Positions 17,974-27,500 of a stretch of 64,000 nucleotides of DNA are shown here, in pieces. The notes under the pieces were generated by a model that was not told the origin of the DNA, searched no databases, and worked only from the letters and a program-made list of their open reading frames with translations. The stretch spans positions 5,890,001 to 5,954,000 of the forward strand of contig NZ_CP157278.1 in the NCBI RefSeq assembly GCF_040026395.1, written 5' to 3'. Positions within the stretch are counted from its first letter, which is position 1. Each line of letters begins with the position of its first letter. The stretch is from Pedobacter lusitanus (GTDB lineage: Bacteria > Bacteroidota > Bacteroidia > Sphingobacteriales > Sphingobacteriaceae). Both the position numbers and the translations under genes were made by a program.

Positions 17974-18054
17974 AAAATAAAAATCCAACTGTGTATGCTG
18001 TCATTGGCTAATGACAATCTTTTTTAAGTGCATACACTGCTGGATTTTTATTTT
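17974..18054. terminator. Nested hairpin (cruciform-like) terminator
   Basis: Outer arms of 25 bases (17974-17998 and 18030-18054) pair with two mismatches and have A-rich and T-rich ends. Between them a second stem, TGTCATT (17999-18005) with AATGACA (18010-18016), forms its own hairpin. It separates convergent genes and should stop transcription from both sides. Confidence 0.75.
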
Positions 18055-18056
18055 AA

Positions 18057-18710
18057 TTAATAACCTGCCGTAAAACGTTGTTTAATATGTTTTGGGTTTT
18101 CCAGCTCATCAATGATAGCAACGGCTAAATCCTCAACAGATAATATACTTCTGCCTTCAGCATTGAATACTGGTGTGTCCAGGCTTGTTCTGTATGTACC
18201 TTTACGTTTTCCTGAAGTATGAGGTCCCATTTCAAAAGCAGGGCTGAAGAAAGTCCAGTCCAGATCTTTTTCTTCTTTAATAATGTTCAGGTAATCTCTT
18301 GCTGCAGTTGCACCTGGTTTATAGGCAGCAGGAAAATCAGGTGTGTCAACAGCCTGTACTCCGGGAGCAACCTCTAAACTTCCTGCACCACCAATTACGA
18401 TATATCTTTTTACATCCGAAGCCTTAATACCAGCCTGGATAGATTTTGATCCTTTGATAAAATCTGCATAAATATCAGGATTAGTCCATCCTGAATTATA
18501 TGCGCTGATAACAGCATCTTTTCCGGTAACTGCTTTCGTTACCTGACCGGCATCAAGAACATCAGCTTTTTCAATAACCAGATGATCATGGTGTAAAGTG
18601 ATTTTTTCAGGGTTTCTGACAATTGCCGTTACTTCATGACCTCTGTTCAATGCTTCTTTTAGTATTGCTGAGCCTACAAATCCGGAAGCTCCAATTAATG
18701 CTATATTCAT
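18057..18710 (-). CDS. NAD(P)-binding oxidoreductase, YwnB-like (atypical SDR)
   Basis: A 217-residue Rossmann protein with GASGFVGSA at residues 7-15 and the layout of YwnB/NmrA-like atypical short-chain reductases, including TFFSPAFEMGPHTSGKRKG. It probably binds NAD(P)H; substrate unknown, possibly a flavin, quinone or only a redox-sensing role. It lies 16 bases after an Rrf2 regulator, the same pairing seen as ywnA-ywnB in Bacillus, so the regulator very likely controls this operon. Confidence 0.88.
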   Translation of the reverse strand: MNIALIGASGFVGSAILKEALNRGHEVTAIVRNPEKITLHHDHLVIEKADVLDAGQVTKAVTGKDAVISAYNSGWTNPDIYADFIKGSKSIQAGIKASDVKRYIVIGGAGSLEVAPGVQAVDTPDFPAAYKPGATAARDYLNIIKEEKDLDWTFFSPAFEMGPHTSGKRKGTYRTSLDTPVFNAEGRSILSVEDLAVAIIDELENPKHIKQRFTAGY

Positions 18711-18726
18711 ATGATTCTAATTTATT

Positions 18727-19143
18727 TTATAATTCTGTCTGAAATTTTCTGCTAAATTCCCTTAATGTCTTTTTTTCCAGCTTACTGGTCAGTGAAAGTT
18801 CAGCCTCAGTATAAAGCTCGTCAAGATGCTGATTAATCTGCCGGCCAACTGTACAGGCAGGATTTGGTGTATTGGTGCGTCCAAGAAGGGGGGCCTGACG
18901 AACTGCTTTGTAGATATCAGATAATAAAATATCTGCTGAGGGGCGTGCGAGTGTACAGCCGCCACCGTTACCTTCTTTACTGAATATGAATCCTAGTTTA
19001 CGCAGGTTACTGATCTCTTTACGAACCAATGCAGGATTCAGGTTAATGCTGCCTGCAATCCATTCTGAAGATAACTTTTCACCTTCACTTAAATCAAGCA
19101 GGGTAAGTATGTGAATTGCTGTTGCGAACTTTGCGTTATTCAT
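18727..19143 (-). CDS. Rrf2-family transcriptional regulator, YwnA-like
   Basis: A 138-residue winged-helix regulator starting FATAIHILTLLDLSEGEKLSSEWIA, with a recognition-helix region NLNPALVRKEISNLRKLGFI and the wing SKEGNGGGCTLARP. The IscR-type three-cysteine iron-sulfur cluster motif is absent; single cysteines occur in GGCTL and NPACTVG. This matches the YwnA subgroup, which senses something other than Fe-S. It heads an operon with the YwnB-like reductase and is likely autoregulatory. Confidence 0.9.
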   Translation of the reverse strand: MNNAKFATAIHILTLLDLSEGEKLSSEWIAGSINLNPALVRKEISNLRKLGFIFSKEGNGGGCTLARPSADILLSDIYKAVRQAPLLGRTNTPNPACTVGRQINQHLDELYTEAELSLTSKLEKKTLREFSRKFQTEL

Positions 19144-19237
19144 CTGTAATGATAATTGTTACAGTACAAATGTATGCAAAAGAATTACTTACAAGAATTT
19201 GCTATGTCTTGTTTGTGTAAAAATGAAAATAGAAGGT

Positions 19238-20158
19238 CTATTTGGCAAGTCTCTTTTCTAAGATAACCGTGTTACCAATTTTACGTTTTCTGGAATTATT
19301 AAGGATAACATTATAGTCGCCCAGGAACCCTGTCCCGACTATGTTCTGAGGGAAAGCTGAGCTTAACTGAACTTTTTGCTGAGTTAACTCAATTCCGTTA
19401 AATAACAGGGAAGGGATTTTTACTTCATAAATTGTATCCGCTAATTTCCTTGCATGGATATCAGATATAATTCTTTTAACTGGTTTCAGTTTATATGTGG
19501 CAATTAACCGACGGCCTAAATCAGATCTGGAGTTGAGCTGAAAACAGGCTCCTGAACCAAAGTCCAGTGCGAAGAATGTTTTAACTCCTTCAATCTCGAC
19601 GGCTACTTTAGGATAGGAGTCATTCTTATAATTGATAGTCGTAAATGCCTCAGCTGGTGTAAAAGGAAGTTTAGAGATCGAAATCTCATTATGATCGTTG
19701 TTGATTTTCCAGTTATATCTGTAAACCATTTCAGTTCCTGTAGATCCGGTAATCAAAGAATCAGGGAAAGCGTAATTAACAATAGCCTGCTCACTTCTGA
19801 ATTTAAGATTCCCGACAGTGATTTTTGGAGAATAGAAAAGCAGCCTGTCATGTGGTTTACCATTTGGAGCAGTCAGCGTAAGTATATCCCAGCTGGGTGT
19901 CAATGCTCTGGTGCTCTGAAAATAAGGTGCAAGTCTTAAAGGTTTGGAATAAGTGCCAAATAATAAGGACATACTGTCTTTGTCTATCTTTACCGGTATA
20001 AAGATCCGGTTGTACTTATCCTTTTGAAAGGTTACCTTAGTGACTTCCGTTGACTGCGCATTGGAATTTTGTGGGGTAATACAACTAACAGCAGTAATGC
20101 AGCCTAAGCCAAAAATGAACCTTAAAGCGTTTTTAGGGAATGATTTTGTGGTGCTCAT
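19238..20158 (-). CDS. Exported retropepsin-like protein with a degenerate active site
   Basis: A 306-residue protein with a hydrophobic export segment (residues 12-26); a Cys at 26 after ITAVS gives a possible lipoprotein site. The fold pattern is that of bacterial retropepsin-like proteins: a first lobe FIPVKIDKDSMSLLFGT where Asp-Thr-Gly has been lost, and a second lobe FFALDFGSGACF where DTGS/A is replaced by DFGS, followed by the characteristic VGTGFLGDYNVILNNSRK. One or both catalytic Asp motifs are thus altered, so it may bind peptides without cutting them. A second retropepsin relative with intact DTG motifs lies at 36219-37553. Confidence 0.65.
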   Translation of the reverse strand: MSTTKSFPKNALRFIFGLGCITAVSCITPQNSNAQSTEVTKVTFQKDKYNRIFIPVKIDKDSMSLLFGTYSKPLRLAPYFQSTRALTPSWDILTLTAPNGKPHDRLLFYSPKITVGNLKFRSEQAIVNYAFPDSLITGSTGTEMVYRYNWKINNDHNEISISKLPFTPAEAFTTINYKNDSYPKVAVEIEGVKTFFALDFGSGACFQLNSRSDLGRRLIATYKLKPVKRIISDIHARKLADTIYEVKIPSLLFNGIELTQQKVQLSSAFPQNIVGTGFLGDYNVILNNSRKRKIGNTVILEKRLAK

Positions 20159-20259
20159 CGTCGTATGGATTTATCGGTATAAAAATAATCAATTTAATAG
20201 AACAAAACTACCTTTAAACAATTTCTATATTTTAAACGTTTATTACGAAATTATCATCT

Positions 20260-22698
20260 ATGCCCCTTTGGTTAAAACGCTCAGTTCAGATTCTCGCTTC
20301 GCTAATATTATTGATTATTGTAATTTTCATAGGTCTGGCTATTTATGTCGGTGCTCATAAAAAAGAATTACAGGCTTCCATTACAAAACAGCTGAATAAA
20401 AATCTGAATGGCAGTCTGACCGTTGGCAGTCTGGAACCTACTTTTCTGAAGAGTTTTCCGAATGTTTCTGTCGCATTAAAAAAGGTAGAAATCAAAGACA
20501 GTTTATGGAATGTACATCATCACTCTTTACTTACGGCAACAGGTTTTGACATTGCAGTAAATACGATGGCCCTGCTAAAAGGAACTATAGAAATCAGAAA
20601 AGTGACAATTAATGATGCTGAAGTCTATTTGTATACTGACAGTAATGGTTATAGCAACACTTCAGTCTTCAAAAAGAAACCTGAAAAAGCACCTGTGGTA
20701 AAGGATGATAGCTCAACACCAGCTGAGATCAGACGTTTTGAACTTAATGATGTACGTTTTATACTCGATAACAGAAAAGGAAATAAGCTGTTTTTATTTG
20801 CCATTCAGGACTTTAATGGTAAAGTAGATTATCCGTCATCAGGATGGAATGCTGATATTAAATTAAAGACTTTAGTACGCAGCCTTGCTTTTAATACCAA
20901 AAGAGGAAGTTTCGTCAAGGATAAAGTGCTGGAAGGGAAAATGAATATCGCCTATAATGAAAAAGCCGGTATGATTGAAGTTAAACCCAATGTACTGAAT
21001 ATCGGTTCTGACCCTTTTGTCCTGGGTGCAAAATTTAAAATATCAAAAGATCCTGTTGAGTTTTCTATCAGTGTAGAAGCACCACATATTTTATGGAAAA
21101 ATGCATCAGCTCTGCTGGCTCCTAATATCACCTCAAAGCTGGATATGTTTAGTCTGGATAAACCAATTTATGCCAAGGCCGTTATAGAAGGTAATATGGG
21201 TGCAGGCGGAGATCCATCTATTTTTGTTAAAGCAAAGGTAAATGATAATGTACTGACCGGATTTGGCGGGATTGTAGAGCAGTGCAATTTCTCCGGCATT
21301 TATACCAATAATTTCATTAACGGAAAAGGCTTTACAGATGCTAATTCAGCTATCAAACTATATCATTTTTCAGGCAGTTATAAAGAACTCCCTTTTACAG
21401 CAGATACAGTGTTTATTCATAATCTGGATAAACCTGTTGCTACCGGTATTTTTAAATCCAGGTTTGACGTTGCTAAACTGAGTAACGTTCTGGGTAAAGA
21501 TGTGTTGAATTTTACCAAAGGTACAGCCGATTTAAAGTTACAGTACAGTGCTGATATTGTAGATTTCAGATTCAATAAACCTATGCTGGCCGGATTGATC
21601 AGTGTGAAAAATGCTGATGTAAGTTATGTTCCCAGAGGAGTTGACTTTAAGAATACATCCATTATGCTGGACTTTAAAGGTCCTGATTTACTGATCAGAG
21701 ACATCAGACTACAAAGCGGCAAGAGTGTTGTATATATGGACGGAAGTATTAAGAATTTCCTCAATCTTTATTATAATGATCCTGAGAAAATTCTGGTAAA
21801 CTGGAAGATGCACAGCCCGGAAATCTATCTGGGTGAGTTTCTGGGTTTTCTGGGGGACAGAAAAAGCAGCCCTCCGGTTAAATCCAAAAGCAAGAGTAAC
21901 AGCTTTGCCACACAGATCAACACCATACTGGATAAAGGAAGTGCTGAAATCAATTTAAGAGTTGATAAAGTACATTACAGCAGGTTTACAGGAACAAATG
22001 CAACGGCAGATATTTTTCTGTCTCATAATGGTCTGAGTTTAAAAAATGTCAGTCTGAAACATGGGGGAGGAGCTATTAAATTAGATGGAAAGTTAAAGCA
22101 GAATGGCCGTCTAAATAGTTTTGCACTCAATACAGTTGTTTCCAATGTAAATATCAGAGACTTCTTTTATTCATTTGAGAACTTCGGACTGCAAAGTCCT
22201 ACCTCTAAAAATCTGAGAGGTAATTTTTCGGCCAGAACAAATGTGACCGGTAGTGTTAATGGTGCGGGCAAACTTATTCCGGGTTCTATGAACGGGAATG
22301 TTAGTTTCGTGATTAAAAAAGGGGCACTCGTTAGTTTTGATGCGGTGAAAAATATAGGCAGGTTTGCTTTCCCGTTCAGAAATCTTGATAATATTACTTT
22401 TGATAATCTTAACGGTAAATTTGATATTAATGGCCGGCTGGTTACTATCAGGCCGATGATGATTAATTCGAGTGTACTGAATATGGATTTAGCGGGTGTT
22501 TACGCAACTACAGGAAAAGGAACCAATATACTGCTTGATGTACCCCTGAGAAACCCGAAAAAAGATGAGGATATTACCGATAAGCAGGAAATAAAAGAAA
22601 GGAGAATGAAAGGTATTGTCATTCATGTCCTGGCCACAGATGGGGAGGACGGTAAGATTAAATTTAAGCTTGTAGGAAAAAAAGATAAGGAAAGCTAA
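20260..22698 (+). CDS. AsmA-like inner-membrane-anchored envelope protein
   Basis: An 812-residue protein with one N-terminal membrane helix (residues 11-31) followed by a long periplasmic beta-rich region. The beginning, ELQASITKQLNKNLNGSLTVGSLEPTFLKSFPNVSVALKKVEI, is diagnostic of AsmA-family proteins, as is the C-terminal ALVSFDAVKNIGRFAFPFRNLDNITFDNLNGKFDI-type region. AsmA-like proteins are bridge-like lipid-transfer or outer-membrane biogenesis factors. It overlaps the end of the convergent small gene by 4 bases. Partner unknown. Confidence 0.88.
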   Translation: MPLWLKRSVQILASLILLIIVIFIGLAIYVGAHKKELQASITKQLNKNLNGSLTVGSLEPTFLKSFPNVSVALKKVEIKDSLWNVHHHSLLTATGFDIAVNTMALLKGTIEIRKVTINDAEVYLYTDSNGYSNTSVFKKKPEKAPVVKDDSSTPAEIRRFELNDVRFILDNRKGNKLFLFAIQDFNGKVDYPSSGWNADIKLKTLVRSLAFNTKRGSFVKDKVLEGKMNIAYNEKAGMIEVKPNVLNIGSDPFVLGAKFKISKDPVEFSISVEAPHILWKNASALLAPNITSKLDMFSLDKPIYAKAVIEGNMGAGGDPSIFVKAKVNDNVLTGFGGIVEQCNFSGIYTNNFINGKGFTDANSAIKLYHFSGSYKELPFTADTVFIHNLDKPVATGIFKSRFDVAKLSNVLGKDVLNFTKGTADLKLQYSADIVDFRFNKPMLAGLISVKNADVSYVPRGVDFKNTSIMLDFKGPDLLIRDIRLQSGKSVVYMDGSIKNFLNLYYNDPEKILVNWKMHSPEIYLGEFLGFLGDRKSSPPVKSKSKSNSFATQINTILDKGSAEINLRVDKVHYSRFTGTNATADIFLSHNGLSLKNVSLKHGGGAIKLDGKLKQNGRLNSFALNTVVSNVNIRDFFYSFENFGLQSPTSKNLRGNFSARTNVTGSVNGAGKLIPGSMNGNVSFVIKKGALVSFDAVKNIGRFAFPFRNLDNITFDNLNGKFDINGRLVTIRPMMINSSVLNMDLAGVYATTGKGTNILLDVPLRNPKKDEDITDKQEIKERRMKGIVIHVLATDGEDGKIKFKLVGKKDKES

Positions 22699-22928
22699 GG
22701 CTGCAGACTTTCAAATTTATCTCCTATCAGAAATATAAAGTCCTCATCGACAGCTACCTCGTCGTTGGTTACCCACATGTCATCTTCTGAAAGAAAGATT
22801 TCAAAGCCCTGATGCCCCGGAATGTTAACCATGAAAATTGAATCTTCATCATTTTCAATTTCAGTGATGATCACAGGAATGGTTTCACCTTCAAATTCTA
22901 CTGAAAACTCTGTTTTTAAATCTGCCAT
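22695..22928 (-). CDS. Small acidic protein, unknown function
   Basis: A 77-residue very acidic protein (many Glu/Asp) with alternating strands, for example GETIPVIITEIEND and DSIFMVNIPGHQGFEIFLSEDD, suggesting a small beta-fold. I do not recognise a characterised family. It lies 19 bases downstream of thiD on the same strand and may be co-transcribed. No signal peptide. Confidence 0.65.
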   Translation of the reverse strand: MADLKTEFSVEFEGETIPVIITEIENDEDSIFMVNIPGHQGFEIFLSEDDMWVTNDEVAVDEDFIFLIGDKFESLQP

Positions 22929-22947
22929 GGGCCAAATATATTGATTT

Positions 22948-23784
22948 TCAGTTCCTGATTAATGGAACGGGAGCATAAAAATGATTTAAAGGACCTTTCC
23001 CTTTTCCGGTTGTGCTATCAACACCGTGACTGATAGCCTGGTTAACATAAAACTCTGCATTTTCTATAGCAGCTGGCAAGTCAAAACCTCTGGCCAGGAA
23101 TGAAGCTATAGCCGATGATAAAGTACAGCCTGTACCATGGGTATTCTGACTCAGAATAGCATCGTTTTCATAGATAAACTCCCTGCCGGTTTTATCCAGA
23201 TATACATCATAAAGTTTACTGCCTGTTAAATGTCCGCCTTTGATTAACACCGCATAACTGCCAAAACTCAGGATTTTTTGTGCTGCGGTTTTCATCTGCT
23301 CAACTGTAGAGATCCCGGTTTCTGCTAAAACAGATGCCTCATTCAGATTTGGTGTTACCAGGGTAGTCACAGGAAATAATAGCATTTTCATCAGATTAAT
23401 GGTGTTTTCGTCAGTTAACTGACGTCCGCTGGTTGCCACCATAACCGGATCAAGGATGACCGGGATTTCCGGGTATAAACTCAAAACATCAGCGATAGTC
23501 TGTAATAATTCTGATTTACCGATCATGCCGATTTTGATCGCGTGCGTTTTGATATCATCCAGTACAGCTGTGATCTGATCTTTAACTATAGCAGGAGGTA
23601 AATAGTGCAGGTTGGTTACGCCAAGCGTGTTTTGAGCAGTAACTACTGTGATTGCAGAAGTTCCGTAGCAGCCCAGAGCTGAAATTGTTTTCAGATCGGC
23701 CTGGATACCTGCGCCGCCACCACTGTCAGACCCTGCAATGGTAAGTACAGAAGGGTATACATATTTACGCTTCTTACTTACCAT
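22948..23784 (-). CDS. thiD: Hydroxymethylpyrimidine/phosphomethylpyrimidine kinase ThiD
   Basis: A 278-residue ribokinase-family enzyme. It phosphorylates HMP and HMP-phosphate with ATP to supply the pyrimidine half of thiamine. Visible motifs are the substrate-binding GSDSGGGAGIQAD (residues 18-30), the central DPVMVATSG, and the anion-hole HGTGCTLSSAIAS near residue 232. The full family length is present. It is not in a thiamine operon here, and I see no TPP riboswitch upstream. Confidence 0.95.
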   Translation of the reverse strand: MVSKKRKYVYPSVLTIAGSDSGGGAGIQADLKTISALGCYGTSAITVVTAQNTLGVTNLHYLPPAIVKDQITAVLDDIKTHAIKIGMIGKSELLQTIADVLSLYPEIPVILDPVMVATSGRQLTDENTINLMKMLLFPVTTLVTPNLNEASVLAETGISTVEQMKTAAQKILSFGSYAVLIKGGHLTGSKLYDVYLDKTGREFIYENDAILSQNTHGTGCTLSSAIASFLARGFDLPAAIENAEFYVNQAISHGVDSTTGKGKGPLNHFYAPVPLIRN

Positions 23785-23894
23785 TTTTCGCCGGATCTTA
23801 ATAAGAATTGAATAATTGCAGTCATTGAATAATTTTAAGAAATGTAATTCTGGTTAAAATTATCAATATATACATTAATATCAATACAAAAGAG

Positions 23895-25304
23895 CTAGTT
23901 CGCTTTGTCTACTGTGGTTTCAATTGCGTCCTGAATATTCTTTGGTAATGATGATAATAAATCATAACCGGTTGCTTTTTCAATTTGTCTTACAGAAACA
24001 CGGTAATTTTTCCAGTCTTCTTTGATATCCTGAATATTCGGAGTATCCACCGCGATTACTCTTGTTGTTGCAGTAACCCTGTCCAGATCACCATTACCAG
24101 CAGGAATAACTACTGCTATTTTCCATACATTAGAAGGAACGGTTACCTTACCATTAGCAATCGTACTTGCCAGTCCTTTGCTGCCTACACCACCTGAACC
24201 ATAACTACCCATAATAATATAAACCTCATTTCCCTGTGAAGCCAGCGTACGCAGGTAGTTTTCCATGTTAGCCCAGGTTTTCTGATTATTAAGCGGAGCC
24301 TGAGGAATCATATTTGACATCAGAAAAGTAGCACTGTTTGCATTGGAAGAGCTTGTACGGTCCGCTGAAGGGATATTATGACCACGATCAAATCCAGAAC
24401 CTACATAAGTATTGCTCTGAACCTGAAAAGCACCTGAAGGAAGGCCTGTAAATCCGGCAAAGTTGTCTAGTCTTGGTGATGTACCATTGAAGTCATTGAC
24501 ATCCAGATGCCAGCTTACCCAGTTTGGTGTACCTTTAGTGCTGTTATAAGATTCTACATAATAAGACTGATTGATCAGGAAGTTATCTGCAGAAACCATA
24601 GTTGCATTAGAAGGGTTACCAAATAATAAATTGCTGTTATCACCAGATGCCGGTTGTGCATCCGTACCAACTGTGATACCACGAGGAGGTGCAGCTGTTA
24701 TGTTGTTTGCTGTATCTACAGGATTGGTATCCGGTGTACCGATAATAATACCTGAATCACCTGTTCCTTTAAAAGTAATATCATCAATGTTTATCCTTGC
24801 TGTGCCTGATTTTTTGATCTGGAAACGAACAGGTGTAGTGGCAGTTACCTTAAATGAATCCAGTTTTAAAACTGCATTATCCTCAACAACATCTGTACCC
24901 ACCTGTGTATAGGTTACACCAGCGTCAGTAGAGATCATCAGCTGCCAGGCAGATGCTGCATCTTTTCCGTATTTACCATGTTTGATATACAGCATGGTCA
25001 TGCCTTTTATATCAAAGTTCATAGATACTTTTCCTGTTCTTAGCCGGATACTCCTGGTTCCATTTTTTAAATCTGCATCCGTAGCACCTACAAGTGCGTC
25101 GTCTAAGGTCCAGCTTCCTGTTGGAGAAGTGATATTTCCAACAGCGTAAGGTGCTTTATTTGAACTTTCAAATCCTTCATTTATTGAATATACTGCCGGT
25201 GGAACGATCGGGTCAGTAATAATGGTGTCTTCTGTAGTTTTCTTTGAACAGCCAGCTAAAACCAGGGCAAGACTGCTGTAAATAAGTAATCTTCTAAAAA
25301 TCAT
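23895..25304 (-). CDS. Secreted DNA/RNA non-specific endonuclease lipoprotein
   Basis: The chosen start at 25304 gives 469 residues with a lipoprotein signal (MIFRRLLIYSSLALVLAGC; Cys19). The usual ATG-less extension upstream would spoil this signal. Residues about 40-180 form a beta-sandwich, from NEGFESS to NIDDITFKG, as in choice-of-anchor or carbohydrate-binding modules of Bacteroidota. The C-terminal half is a beta-beta-alpha-metal nuclease with the catalytic motif FDRGHNIPSADRT (DRGH at 306-309) and the metal-binding Asn region MENYLRTL. It probably degrades extracellular nucleic acids from the outer membrane for nutrients. Confidence 0.92.
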   Translation of the reverse strand: MIFRRLLIYSSLALVLAGCSKKTTEDTIITDPIVPPAVYSINEGFESSNKAPYAVGNITSPTGSWTLDDALVGATDADLKNGTRSIRLRTGKVSMNFDIKGMTMLYIKHGKYGKDAASAWQLMISTDAGVTYTQVGTDVVEDNAVLKLDSFKVTATTPVRFQIKKSGTARINIDDITFKGTGDSGIIIGTPDTNPVDTANNITAAPPRGITVGTDAQPASGDNSNLLFGNPSNATMVSADNFLINQSYYVESYNSTKGTPNWVSWHLDVNDFNGTSPRLDNFAGFTGLPSGAFQVQSNTYVGSGFDRGHNIPSADRTSSSNANSATFLMSNMIPQAPLNNQKTWANMENYLRTLASQGNEVYIIMGSYGSGGVGSKGLASTIANGKVTVPSNVWKIAVVIPAGNGDLDRVTATTRVIAVDTPNIQDIKEDWKNYRVSVRQIEKATGYDLLSSLPKNIQDAIETTVDKAN

Positions 25305-25548
25305 ATTATAAAATTTGGTGATTGTTTTGGGTTTCAAATATGACTTATTAATATTAATAAGGTATTAAATTATAGTTTATTTTCAAACGAAAAACTGTTT
25401 TAGCTGTTATACAGGGCAATAGTTAATAAAGGAGGAACAGATAGTATCATTTGAAAGTTCAACAAAATAATTTCTGGTCGTTTTTTTGTTAAAGAGTTAG
25501 AGGCATAATTTACCAATGCTATAAAAAAGATATTAATTGTTATACAGC

Positions 25549-25842
25549 GTGGGTAAAAGAACAGACTATCAGCTTACATTATTCATTACCGGTGCTTCGT
25601 ACAATTCGGTAAAGGCAATCAACAATATTAAATTTATTTGTGAAAAATATTTGCAGGGAAATTATGCGCTGGATATTATTGATGTCTATCAGATACCCGA
25701 AATAGTTCTTAAGGAGCAGCTTACAGTATTACCCACACTGATCAGAAGAGGGGCGGAAACTTATAAAAGATTAGTTGGCGATTTATCTGATATCCCGGCA
25801 GTATTACGAGGACTCGGTGTTAATTTTAAGGATAAAGAATGA
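25549..25842 (+). CDS. KaiB-like thioredoxin-fold protein
   Basis: About 97 residues from GTG at 25549; a TTG four codons earlier (25537) follows directly after an in-frame stop and is the only other start. The sequence TDYQLTLFITGASYNSVKA...DVYQIPEI...VLPTLIRR matches the KaiB family, including the fold-switching region. KaiB of cyanobacteria binds KaiC; solo KaiB-like proteins in heterotrophs are linked to stress and signalling. No KaiC or KaiA is near. It overlaps the next gene, a PAS kinase, by 4 bases (ATGA), so the two are translationally coupled and probably work together. Confidence 0.88.
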   Translation: MGKRTDYQLTLFITGASYNSVKAINNIKFICEKYLQGNYALDIIDVYQIPEIVLKEQLTVLPTLIRRGAETYKRLVGDLSDIPAVLRGLGVNFKDKE

Positions 25843-27500
25843 GTGCTCAGCATACACAGGAACAGCTATTGGCTGAAATAAAAGAACTGCGCCTTCAATT
25901 GGAAGAGGCTAATGACACTATTGAAGCTGTCAAAGCGGGTACCGTAGACGCTTTTGTGGTTAAAGGACAGGAGGGGCACCAGTTATATGCACTTAAAACA
26001 GCCGATCAGACCTTTAGGGTACTTATAGAAAAAATGGGAGAAGGGGCGGCTACGCTGAATAAAGGCGGAGTTATTCTGTATTGCAATTCCCGTTTCGCTA
26101 AAATGGTAGACCTGCCCTTGCATCAGGTAATGGGTAAACGTTTTGATCAGTTTATTAACCGTTACAATGATGCTAAACTGAATGATATTACAATTAGTGG
26201 TGAAGTATCAGATTATAAAACAGAAGAGACATTAATCAGTTCTGATCTTTCCAGTATGCCGGTGTTAATGTCAATAACTAATCTTAACCTGGAAGATGGT
26301 ACTGCATTTAGTATTCTTTTAACTGATTTAACGGCGCAAAAAATAGCACAGCAGGCTTTAAGAGATAAAAATGAAGAGCTGGAAGAAGCGAGGAACAAGG
26401 CGTTGCAGGTGAACGATGCATTGGAGGATACAGTAGAAGAAAGGACAAAGGATCTTTCTGTCAGCAGAGAGCATTTTATGCTGCTGGCTAATAATATTCC
26501 TCAGATCACCTGGACGAATCTGCCATCAGGACAGTTTAATTTTTTTAATGAACGCTGGTTTGATTATACAGGTTTATCATTTGATGCAACTTTTGAAGAG
26601 TCCTGGGATAATATCATTCACCCAGAAGATCTTCCTGCCACCAGAGAGAAATTCATCCGCTGTATGCAGACAGGGGAGGTTTTTGAAATTGAAAACCGTT
26701 ATAAACGTAATGACGGCACTTACCGCTGGCATCTGAACAGAAGTATTCCGTTGAAACAGGAAAGCGGAGAAATCTTATTCTGGGTAGGCACAGCAACGGA
26801 TATTGATGATCAGCGGAAGTCTATTGAAAAGAAAGATGAATTTATCGGTATAGCGAGTCATGAGCTTAAAACTCCGCTTACTAGTCTCAAAGCCTATCTG
26901 CAGCTGATTTCCAACTACAGAAAAGAACCGGTACCAGACCAGATAAAAACTTTTATTGTGAAGGCCGAAAGTTCGATAAGCAGATTGCAGATCCTTGTCA
27001 ATGATTTACTGGATGTGAGTAAAATACAGGCCGGTAAGCTGTATTTCAATTGTTATCCATTGAGCGTCACTGAACTGATCTCTGTCTGTGCTGAAAATGC
27101 CAGTTATATGTTCCCTGATTACAATATCATTTTTAAGCCGGGACCGGATGTAAACATCAGTGGAAATACAGAACGGCTGGAGCAGGTGATGATGAACCTG
27201 ATTAATAATGCTGTAAAATACTCTCCGCTGCACAAAGATATTGTGTTGTCATTTGTCAAAGAAGGTACTCAGGTCAGGATTTCAGTCACAGATTATGGCA
27301 TAGGTCTTTCATCCAGTCAGAAAGATAAAATCTTTCAAAGATTTTACCGTGTGGATGATAAGGATTTTATGGTCAGTGGTTTAGGTATGGGGCTCTATAT
27401 CTCTATGGAAATTATTAAAAATCATCAGGGCACAATTGGTGTACAAAGCAGAATTAACAAAGGTTCTACTTTTTACATTTTATTACCTTTGCTTTCATGA
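25839..27500 (+). CDS. PAS-domain sensor histidine kinase
   Basis: A 553-residue soluble kinase with no membrane segment. Order: an N-terminal coiled coil (residues 5-35) followed by the AGTVDAFVV-type segment, a first PAS domain (about 58-165), a coiled linker, a second PAS domain with PAC (about 208-325; FNERWFDYTGLSFD, RYKRNDGTYRWHL), a HisKA domain with His341 (FIGIASHELKTPL) and a HATPase domain with the N-box NLINNAVKYS and G-boxes. No receiver domain is attached and no regulator gene is adjacent. It is coupled to the KaiB-like gene upstream and to a secreted protein downstream by 4-base overlaps. Confidence 0.93.
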   Translation: MSAQHTQEQLLAEIKELRLQLEEANDTIEAVKAGTVDAFVVKGQEGHQLYALKTADQTFRVLIEKMGEGAATLNKGGVILYCNSRFAKMVDLPLHQVMGKRFDQFINRYNDAKLNDITISGEVSDYKTEETLISSDLSSMPVLMSITNLNLEDGTAFSILLTDLTAQKIAQQALRDKNEELEEARNKALQVNDALEDTVEERTKDLSVSREHFMLLANNIPQITWTNLPSGQFNFFNERWFDYTGLSFDATFEESWDNIIHPEDLPATREKFIRCMQTGEVFEIENRYKRNDGTYRWHLNRSIPLKQESGEILFWVGTATDIDDQRKSIEKKDEFIGIASHELKTPLTSLKAYLQLISNYRKEPVPDQIKTFIVKAESSISRLQILVNDLLDVSKIQAGKLYFNCYPLSVTELISVCAENASYMFPDYNIIFKPGPDVNISGNTERLEQVMMNLINNAVKYSPLHKDIVLSFVKEGTQVRISVTDYGIGLSSSQKDKIFQRFYRVDDKDFMVSGLGMGLYISMEIIKNHQGTIGVQSRINKGSTFYILLPLLS

